The notes beneath the pieces are model-generated. The model was not told the DNA's origin and ran no database searches. It saw only the letters and a list, made by a program, of their open reading frames with translations. Positions 1 to 5,207 of a stretch of 6,221 nucleotides of DNA are shown here, one piece after another; the first letter of the stretch is position 1; each line of letters opens with the position of its first letter. A program made the position numbers and the translations under genes. Source of the DNA: Candidatus Zixiibacteriota bacterium (GTDB lineage Bacteria; Zixibacteria; MSB-5A5; GN15; PGXB01); assembly GCA_030591405.1 (NCBI GenBank), contig JAUVBC010000139.1, positions 1-6,221 on the forward strand. Direction: 5' to 3'.

Positions 1-89
1 AAATCGGCTGAACCCTCTTGAGGAATACGATAAATCATCTCATCACCTGAGGGATCCATCCATTCCAGGATTTCAATAACTAACGACAT
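1..89 (-). CDS. N-terminal fragment of a probable SPFH-domain (virion-core-protein-like) protein, cut by the window edge
   Basis: Only the first 29 codons are visible, opening MSLVIEILEW and continuing MDPSGDEMIYRIPQEGSAD. The start is supported by a GGGAG ribosome binding site 5-6 bases upstream (revcomp of 95-99). The pattern of a short hydrophobic start, then I-x-E/I-L-E-W, an Asp/Ser turn, and M-I-Y-R-I-P is what I remember from the start of the SPFH family annotated as virion core protein-like, where the sequence usually reads IIEW-D-S-DT-VYRFP and continues into a conserved GA-L-VRESQ segment. That diagnostic segment would lie just outside the window. Proteins of that family are membrane-associated or cytosolic and of poorly defined function. 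The gene is transcribed divergently from the C25 peptidase gene. The family call is from a very short match and could be wrong; that this is a real coding start is more secure. Confidence 0.5.
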   Translation of the reverse strand, partial: MSLVIEILEWMDPSGDEMIYRIPQEGSAD

Positions 90-108
90 ATTACTCTCCC
101 TTAAATAG

Positions 109-137
109 ATTTAACATATTTCTTGTACTTTCGACAA
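109..137 (-). promoter_or_regulatory. Weak candidate promoter of the SPFH-like gene
   Basis: On the minus strand a TTGTCG box (revcomp of 132-137) is followed after 17 bases by TTAAAT (revcomp of 109-114). Each box matches four of six sigma-70 consensus positions. The spacing is ideal and the site lies about 20 bases upstream of the start codon at 89, but in such AT-rich DNA chance matches are common. Confidence 0.25.
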
Positions 138-213
138 AACAACTGCCTTTCTTGAATTTGCGAATTGATGTAAAAAAACTTATCAAGATATATACCAAGA
201 CCTTAATTTTATA

Positions 214-237
214 TTCATAATTAAGATTTCATAATTA
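214..237. repeat. Tandem 10-base direct repeat
   Basis: TTCATAATTA occurs at 214-223 and again at 228-237, a period of 14 bases. The repeats lie in the divergent intergenic region between the two start codons. They could be paired binding sites for a regulator, but low-complexity AT-rich DNA produces such repeats by chance. Confidence 0.4.
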
Positions 238-260
238 GTATTAATTTTGAACAGACACTG

Positions 261-283
261 GGTTATATCCTACAAATATAACC
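261..283. repeat. Inverted repeat upstream of the C25 peptidase promoter
   Basis: GGTTATAT at 261-268 and ATATAACC at 276-283 are exact reverse complements separated by seven bases. The dyad lies 31 bases upstream of the TTGACA box at 315-320, a reasonable place for an operator. It is not followed by a T run on either strand, so it does not look like a terminator. No regulator gene is visible nearby to pair with it. Confidence 0.4.
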
Positions 284-314
284 GATCATTACCTATATCT
301 GTTGGGATTTTATC

Positions 315-342
315 TTGACAATATGTGTATTATCTATAAATT
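315..342 (+). promoter_or_regulatory. Candidate sigma-70 promoter of the C25 peptidase gene
   Basis: A perfect TTGACA lies at 315-320. The best -10 match at normal spacing is TAAATT at 337-342 (16-base spacer, four of six positions). A better-looking TATAAA at 335-340 would need a spacer of only 14. The same TTGACA box occurs with a good -10 in front of the C1B gene in this window, which supports sigma-70-like promoters being used here. The leader to the start codon at 415 would be about 65 bases. Confidence 0.4.
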
Positions 343-414
343 ATTTAATATAGGCAAATGATCTGATCGAAAATTAAATACGGCAGAAATACTACAGAAA
401 TAACTGGAGGAGCG

Positions 415-2889
415 ATGTATAGGAAATTTACAATAACAGCTCTTTTGTTCATACTCTTTCTAATAGGAATGACTTCTCAGGTCAAATCGAGAGATCTATC
501 ATCACCTTCTTTAAGACTTCAGTTATCTGATGAAGAAATCGAAATAAGAAAACTGAGGGCACGTGAAACCAAAAGGCTCCAACAAATCGACCCCGAAGGA
601 ACAAAACAGACCACTTATGAAGAATGGATTGCCGCGCAGGGAACGCCGCTTCCATTTTCATCCAAAAAAGTGATAACAGCATCCCCACTGCGCGCCGACT
701 CAAAAATCTGCGTTCTGGTTAACAGCGACTTATATCCACTGATTGAAACTTCGATCAATCAATATGTGACCGATTTAGTATCTGAAGGTTATACGGTTGA
801 GGTCCACACGCTTGTTGGCGGGACACCTCAAAATCTGCGCACATTACTCCAAAGTTTATATGCCCTTGGTATGGATGGAGCTTTATTTGTTGGCGATTTG
901 CCGATTGCCTGGTATGAAGTAGATTGCTCATGGAATGCCCGATCTAACGAACAATTCCCGTGTGATTACTATTATATGGACCTCAATGGCAATTTCTATG
1001 ATAATGATAGCGACGGAAAGTTTGACGATCATGTTGGTGATATTAATCCCGAAATTTATATTGGACGCCTGACTGCCTCGCCGCTAACCTACGATGGTGC
1101 CAACGAAGTCGATCTGGTAAACAACTATTTTGCAAAAAATCATCAGTTTCGCACTGGAGGCCTCATAACTAACACCAGAGCATTGGTTTTTATTGATGAT
1201 GACTGGGAGTATGATGGAGAATATATTGATGATTGTCTGGAATATATTTATTGCCAGTCAAATATGATAAACGACCCACCCATAACAATTGCATCGAACT
1301 ATATATTAGAATTGTCAGCTGGATATGAATTTGTTCATGTAGCGGTTCACTCAAATTTTGCCGGCCATTATTTTGATGGTCCCAGCGGGGGTGGAAGCCT
1401 CTACTATACTGAACTGTGTAACCTGAATCCCCCCGGTATTTTTTACAACCTATTTGCCTGTTCTAATTGCCGCTTTGTTGAATCAAATTATATGGGTGGC
1501 TGGTATATTTTTAATCAATCTTTTGGTCTCGCTGCTGTTGGAGCCGCCAAAACAGGTTCGATGTTAAATTTTGATCAATTTTATTACCCAATGGGTCAGG
1601 GTACCACCATCGGTGAGGCTTTTTATTTATGGTGGGATGAAATGGCTAATTGGGGAATGAACAATAATGAAATCTGCTGGTTTTATGGAAATACCTTATT
1701 GGGTGACCCGACCCTTAAACCAAGTGATCGCAGACCGGTCGAATTAAATGAAGCTGATTTGCCTTACTGTTTGAAAAACAGAAACTATGTATTCGAACTT
1801 GATGCCGATGGCGGTGGAGCTCCACCTTATGATTGGAATATCATCAGCGGCGCCTTACCAGCCGGATTATCTCTTGGTCAATATGACGGTCAAATTACCG
1901 GACAGCCAACCGAATCGGGCATATTTAATTTCACCGTCTCTGCCTTTGACATTTGTCCGCCAGTTCCACCAGATTACGAACCGATCTATGGTGACACCAT
2001 GGAATACAGCATCGGTATTGTTGGTGTCTGCGGCGATGCTAACAATAGCGGTCTTAAAGATATGGTTGATGTTATAGATATTATTGATTATCTTTACAAT
2101 GATGGCCAAAATATGTGTCCCGTCGCCAGCGGCGATATGGATAACTTCAATGGTACAAATAACAATGACGCCTACTTTTTGTATGAACATGTCGCCCATG
2201 CGTCCACATACCCCAAGTGTCCACCATTTACCACATTGATTCCTGAAGCACCCGAAAATATTTTGGAAATACGCAATAGTACTGTTCAGCCGGATCGTGA
2301 TAAATATAGGGTTGATTTTTGGCTCAATTCTTTATCTCCGGCCAAGTCTATTTCCATACCGTTCGAATACTCCTGTGCAACCTCGCCGATTAGTTGTGAT
2401 TCAATCAGGTTTGGAGGATCTTATTATTCTCACTACGAGCATAAATATGGTACAGTTAACGCCACCGAGCCTAAAGCTGTTATCGGCATTGTTAATACCG
2501 GTGAAACTCCACCAACCGGGAATCCGGTCAGGGTTGCCTCCGCCTGGTTCACCGTTGAACCTTCATCCGAAGAGCAATTGATAAATATCAACTCTGCACC
2601 CTATGGACCAAATGAATTTATTATTGTTTCACCATCACCAACCGCACCATATATCCCCAGTATCGCGGTAATTCCAGGAGTTGCATTTGAATGCGGCGAT
2701 GCCACCAATGATGGCGCTGTTAATATTCTGGATATGATCTATATAATAAACTATAAATACAAATCCGGCCCGGAGCCGGAGATACTTGAATCGGCAGATG
2801 TCAACAGTGATACCAGAATCGATATCCTCGATATTGTTTATCTGATTAATTTCAAATATAAAAGTGGCCCTGAACCATTCTGCCTTTAA
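415..2889 (+). CDS. Exported gingipain-like (C25) cysteine peptidase with Ig-like, cohesin-like and dockerin modules
   Basis: An 824-residue secreted protein; the start at 415 follows GGAGG at 406-410. Residues 1 to about 25 are a signal peptide, and 26-95 a charged, probably pro-peptide, stretch. Residues 98-435 match peptidase C25: the alpha/beta N-terminal part ends in LFVGDLP, a DYYYMDL/EIYIGRL segment (184-219) follows, then a His region with H312, a Cys region with C349 in LFACSNCRF, and the closing GDPTLK (430-435). C25 enzymes are clan CD endopeptidases using a His-Cys pair. Residues about 443-536 are a putative Ig (He_PIG) domain, with LPAGLSL and TGQP hallmarks. A degenerate dockerin (539-602) is followed by a cohesin-like beta domain (about 614-752) and a C-terminal type I dockerin (760-823) with calcium ligands D762/D766/D773 and D795/N797/D799/D806. 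The usual HG next to the catalytic His reads HS here, so activity is likely but unproven. No type IX sorting domain is recognisable. Confidence 0.85.
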   Translation: MYRKFTITALLFILFLIGMTSQVKSRDLSSPSLRLQLSDEEIEIRKLRARETKRLQQIDPEGTKQTTYEEWIAAQGTPLPFSSKKVITASPLRADSKICVLVNSDLYPLIETSINQYVTDLVSEGYTVEVHTLVGGTPQNLRTLLQSLYALGMDGALFVGDLPIAWYEVDCSWNARSNEQFPCDYYYMDLNGNFYDNDSDGKFDDHVGDINPEIYIGRLTASPLTYDGANEVDLVNNYFAKNHQFRTGGLITNTRALVFIDDDWEYDGEYIDDCLEYIYCQSNMINDPPITIASNYILELSAGYEFVHVAVHSNFAGHYFDGPSGGGSLYYTELCNLNPPGIFYNLFACSNCRFVESNYMGGWYIFNQSFGLAAVGAAKTGSMLNFDQFYYPMGQGTTIGEAFYLWWDEMANWGMNNNEICWFYGNTLLGDPTLKPSDRRPVELNEADLPYCLKNRNYVFELDADGGGAPPYDWNIISGALPAGLSLGQYDGQITGQPTESGIFNFTVSAFDICPPVPPDYEPIYGDTMEYSIGIVGVCGDANNSGLKDMVDVIDIIDYLYNDGQNMCPVASGDMDNFNGTNNNDAYFLYEHVAHASTYPKCPPFTTLIPEAPENILEIRNSTVQPDRDKYRVDFWLNSLSPAKSISIPFEYSCATSPISCDSIRFGGSYYSHYEHKYGTVNATEPKAVIGIVNTGETPPTGNPVRVASAWFTVEPSSEEQLININSAPYGPNEFIIVSPSPTAPYIPSIAVIPGVAFECGDATNDGAVNILDMIYIINYKYKSGPEPEILESADVNSDTRIDILDIVYLINFKYKSGPEPFCL

Positions 2890-2911
2890 TTAGAGAAGTT
2901 ACATAAAATAT

Positions 2912-2944
2912 GGGCTGCCAGATCTGGCAGCCCTTTAATTTTTG
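2912..2944. terminator. Bidirectional intrinsic terminator between convergent genes
   Basis: GGGCTGCCAGA at 2912-2922 is followed directly by its exact reverse complement at 2923-2933, folding as a nine-pair GC-rich stem with a GATC loop. On the plus strand it runs into TTTAATTTTT (2934-2943). On the minus strand it runs into ATATTTTATG. It lies 23 bases past the stop of the C25 gene and 15 bases past the stop of the convergent C1B gene, so it can serve both. Confidence 0.9.
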
Positions 2945-2948
2945 ATCT

Positions 2949-4355
2949 TTATCTTGCGAAAGATGCGATCGGATCCCATGGCGGAATAACAATCGGCTCC
3001 TTATCAAACAGTTTTAATATATCCTTAGGAACATATTTTTCCCGGGCAATTACATAATAAACATAATTATCAAACCAACTATCATACATGGTCCAACGCC
3101 CGTCCTTTTTCTTATCATCGCCCCAACTATTTTCGACCAACCATTTGACCGGTTTGTTTTCGACGATATCAACACCAATCAATGACATCCCATGATTCGA
3201 TGAGCTATGCAGATAAAGAGCCATATCCTTTTTTGACATGTCCAGATCAACCCCAAAAAGTGAACTGTAATCATAAAGATTTTCCGCCATTATACCCAAC
3301 TCCGAATTCTGATCTTTTCCAACATCGGATGAAAAATAAAGCGGTTGATTATCAAGGATCGATGCTTTGGCAATCTCTTTGAGTCGCTCGATTTCAACAT
3401 TAACATGATCGAGATCATCACCATCATAAATATTCCGCGACATAAACGTTCTGTAATGCTCACCGTATTCGCGCGTTGGATTATTATAAATACAAACAAA
3501 ATCATCCAATTCAGGGTCAACAAAATCTTTATAAAAACTTAGTGGAGTGTACACTTTGGTTTCGCTGAGAGTTGAATCGTCTATCTCATATCGCCATTCA
3601 AATTCAGAAGGTGGCTCGCCAATATTCATTCCCAGCAGTCTGTAGACTTTAACCAGTTTATCCTCTTTAAATTTCCTAAGCTCATTAACCGAAACACTAT
3701 CCTGTGACATTTTTCTTATTTCGGCCGCATCCATTCTAAGTTTTTTGCTAATAATGCGGTTCATCAACTTTGTATTTTCCGAACTGTTGGTCTCAGGCAT
3801 AATCTCTTTGGGAACCAGACCATATTTTTTTATAAGATTAACCGCATAACGCCAATAGCCGCCATCAGAAAATGGACTTTTAAGAACCAGAGCCAATTCT
3901 CTATCATCCAAATCGCGATCACGGAACTCAATCATATATTCCAGAAACCTGTTTGCCTTTTCCATTTTATCCCAGAAAACAAGATAATTTTGAGAGAATT
4001 CGAATTCATCCAAATCGTATTTTTCAATGACCATAGGACGCATCGTATTGAGCCATCCAAAGGCCCAGCAGCGACCACTCGATTTCTGATCGACAATCCC
4101 TTTTGTTTTTATTTTGTGGCTGAACAGTTCATTATGATTACGAACAATATCACGGTTGAGCGCCAGTTCCCTGATATCATTGTTGGTAACAGCGTTATAA
4201 GATGCCCTGGTTGAAACATCCAGCTGATATGCTTCCCGGCTTTTATTGATAATATCTTTGGTTAAACCGCCCTTTTTGGCCAAAGCAATAGTTGTGGCAA
4301 GCAAAATTAATATCAAACAGAATATTGTTTGTTTAATAATTGATAAGGTTTGCAT
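2949..4355 (-). CDS. Exported bleomycin hydrolase/PepC-like (C1B) cysteine aminopeptidase
   Basis: A 468-residue papain-fold peptidase of family C1B, close to the usual family length of about 450 plus a leader. Residues 1-26 form a signal peptide ending ALA before KK, so the enzyme should be periplasmic or secreted, unlike the classic cytosolic members. The catalytic set is visible: Q90 (oxyanion) and C96 in DQKSSGRCWAFGWLN, H388 in SNHGMSLIGVD, and N409 in WLVENSWGDD. The family segment DVGK (344-347) is also present. The protein ends in PPWDPIASFAR, matching the C-terminal arm that, in yeast and human bleomycin hydrolase, lies in the active-site cleft and confers aminopeptidase action inside a hexameric barrel. 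The start is supported by AAAAGGAG (revcomp of 4361-4368) five bases upstream. It converges with the C25 gene and has its own promoter. Family assignment is firm; substrate is unknown. Confidence 0.9.
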   Translation of the reverse strand: MQTLSIIKQTIFCLILILLATTIALAKKGGLTKDIINKSREAYQLDVSTRASYNAVTNNDIRELALNRDIVRNHNELFSHKIKTKGIVDQKSSGRCWAFGWLNTMRPMVIEKYDLDEFEFSQNYLVFWDKMEKANRFLEYMIEFRDRDLDDRELALVLKSPFSDGGYWRYAVNLIKKYGLVPKEIMPETNSSENTKLMNRIISKKLRMDAAEIRKMSQDSVSVNELRKFKEDKLVKVYRLLGMNIGEPPSEFEWRYEIDDSTLSETKVYTPLSFYKDFVDPELDDFVCIYNNPTREYGEHYRTFMSRNIYDGDDLDHVNVEIERLKEIAKASILDNQPLYFSSDVGKDQNSELGIMAENLYDYSSLFGVDLDMSKKDMALYLHSSSNHGMSLIGVDIVENKPVKWLVENSWGDDKKKDGRWTMYDSWFDNYVYYVIAREKYVPKDILKLFDKEPIVIPPWDPIASFAR

Positions 4356-4396
4356 TGGTTCTCCTTTTGGCAGAGTGATCTGTAATAATTTTCTGG

Positions 4397-4425
4397 AATA
4401 TAAGATACTTGTCGAATTATGTCAA
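4397..4425 (-). promoter_or_regulatory. Near-consensus sigma-70 promoter of the C1B peptidase gene
   Basis: On the minus strand TTGACA (revcomp of 4420-4425) is followed, after exactly 17 bases, by TATATT (revcomp of 4397-4402). This is six of six and five of six consensus positions with optimal spacing. Transcription would start near 4390, giving a leader of about 35 bases with the ribosome binding site near its end. The promoter lies in the 117-base gap after the pilin-like gene, so the peptidase need not depend on the pilin operon. Confidence 0.75.
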
Positions 4426-4472
4426 TATGAGGTCTTATAATGAAAATTATTCCGTTTCGAGATTAAATCGAT

Positions 4473-5207
4473 TTACCACAAATCAGCCGGAAAGAGAATT
4501 TCAATTTTGGTATCACCTGCCGGCATCACGCAGAGACTAAAATCAGCTGTATCACTCTCTGGAATATAAATAACCCGGAGAGTATGATTGCCAACAGGAA
4601 TACCCGAAAAGGAGAATTCACCATTGGCATTCGGATTAATTGAAGTTGTCGCGTTGCCTCCGGAACCATCGGGATAAATAAGGTTTATTGATATTGAATC
4701 ATTAAAGACAACACCGGGCATTTCGCTGTTTGCATCAAGCAGAAAACCGGTGACCGAGTTGGATATTAAATCAGAAGAACGGGAAACAAATAGTTTATCT
4801 ATATTTGCCCCGGAACCGGTCGAACGAAGGAGAGTGTCGGAATATATGTAATCAACGTCCCAGGAATCCTGCTTGAAATCGTTACTTCCAAAATCGGCTT
4901 TTATATATGGCCCATCCCAAGTCGAATAGCCGGGATTTGAAGCCAATGCGTCAAGATTTGGCGGGAGTGAACCTATATCACCAACATATCCAAAATCAGA
5001 TCGGGCACCATCGGTATAAACCTCGGGATTACCGGTTATAGCATAGGCGAGCGATTGCATCTCGGTTTTGGTCGCTTCGAATCTGGATGTCTCAAGCGAG
5101 GAAAATAATTTCACCGTCGCCACTGAAGTAATAATTCCAATGACTGCAATAACCAATACCAGCTCAATCATGGTGAAGCCATGTTTGTTAAGGAGTATTC
5201 TCATCAT
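4473..5207 (-). CDS. Type IV pilin-like/GspG-type pseudopilin with C-terminal carboxypeptidase-regulatory-like domain
   Basis: A 244-residue protein with a class III (type IV prepilin) leader: basic start MMRILLNKHG, cleavage by prepilin peptidase expected after G10, then FTMIEL with the conserved Glu at position 5 of the mature chain (E15) and a hydrophobic helix to about residue 38. Residues 42-135 resemble the GspG/major pseudopilin core (DFGYVGDIGSLPPNLDAL, WDGPYI, DSW-VDYIYS). Residues about 151-240 form a beta-rich domain whose GEFSFSGIPVGNHTLRV segment is the signature of carboxypeptidase-regulatory-like (transthyretin-like) folds. It would be a subunit or minor pilin of a type II secretion or type IV pilus-like filament. 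Its ATG overlaps the upstream stop by four bases (ATGA), suggesting translational coupling; GGAG (revcomp of 5215-5218) lies seven bases before the first ATG, favouring it over the adjacent second ATG. No assembly ATPase or prepilin peptidase gene is in view. No GC-rich terminator follows. Confidence 0.85.
   Translation of the reverse strand: MMRILLNKHGFTMIELVLVIAVIGIITSVATVKLFSSLETSRFEATKTEMQSLAYAITGNPEVYTDGARSDFGYVGDIGSLPPNLDALASNPGYSTWDGPYIKADFGSNDFKQDSWDVDYIYSDTLLRSTGSGANIDKLFVSRSSDLISNSVTGFLLDANSEMPGVVFNDSISINLIYPDGSGGNATTSINPNANGEFSFSGIPVGNHTLRVIYIPESDTADFSLCVMPAGDTKIEILFPADLW
4955..5012. repeat. Imperfect long direct repeat within the tandem pilin-like genes (copy 1; copy 2 at 6091-6148)
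   Basis: The 58 bases here match 6091-6148 at roughly 49 positions by eye, without gaps. They encode the shared RSDFGYVGD to PPNLDAL core in both pilin-like genes. The similarity reflects gene duplication followed by divergence, with the core kept best. Protein identity over the surrounding 34-residue core is 29 of 34 by my count, and clearly lower in the C-terminal domains. Confidence 0.75.

Larger units (their letters stand above)
90..414. other. AT-rich divergent intergenic region
   Basis: This 325-base stretch separates the leftward SPFH-like gene from the rightward C25 peptidase gene. It is strongly AT-rich and I find no convincing open frame, tRNA or other RNA gene in it. It holds a candidate promoter for each direction, a 10-base direct repeat (214-237) and an 8-base inverted repeat (261-283), listed separately. 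The last bases before 415 contain the GGAGGAG ribosome binding site of the C25 gene at 406-412. Confidence 0.7.

Noticed and set aside
1867..2199. 110-codon open frame on the minus strand inside the C25 gene
   Set aside because: It is antisense to the well-supported Ig-like and dockerin coding region, shows no recognisable domain, and its sequence looks like a low-complexity mirror of the dockerin codons.
1787..2581. Plus-strand open frames of about 95 codons (1787-2077 and 2297-2581) in another frame of the C25 gene
   Set aside because: Both lie wholly within the coding region of the peptidase, and neither has a family signature.
2680..2889. C-terminal region of the C25 protein as a type IX secretion sorting domain, as in true gingipains
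   Set aside because: The end is a calcium-binding dockerin, not the beta-sandwich sorting domain. The export route beyond the signal peptide cannot be read from the sequence.
415..2889. Dockerin and cohesin-like modules as evidence of a cellulosome
   Set aside because: No carbohydrate-active enzyme or scaffoldin is in view, and such modules are widespread in non-cellulolytic bacteria and archaea.
4437..4450. ATAAT/ATTAT dyad as a terminator of the pilin-like operon
   Set aside because: The stem is only five A-T pairs, with no GC core and no clear T run. It is too weak to call.
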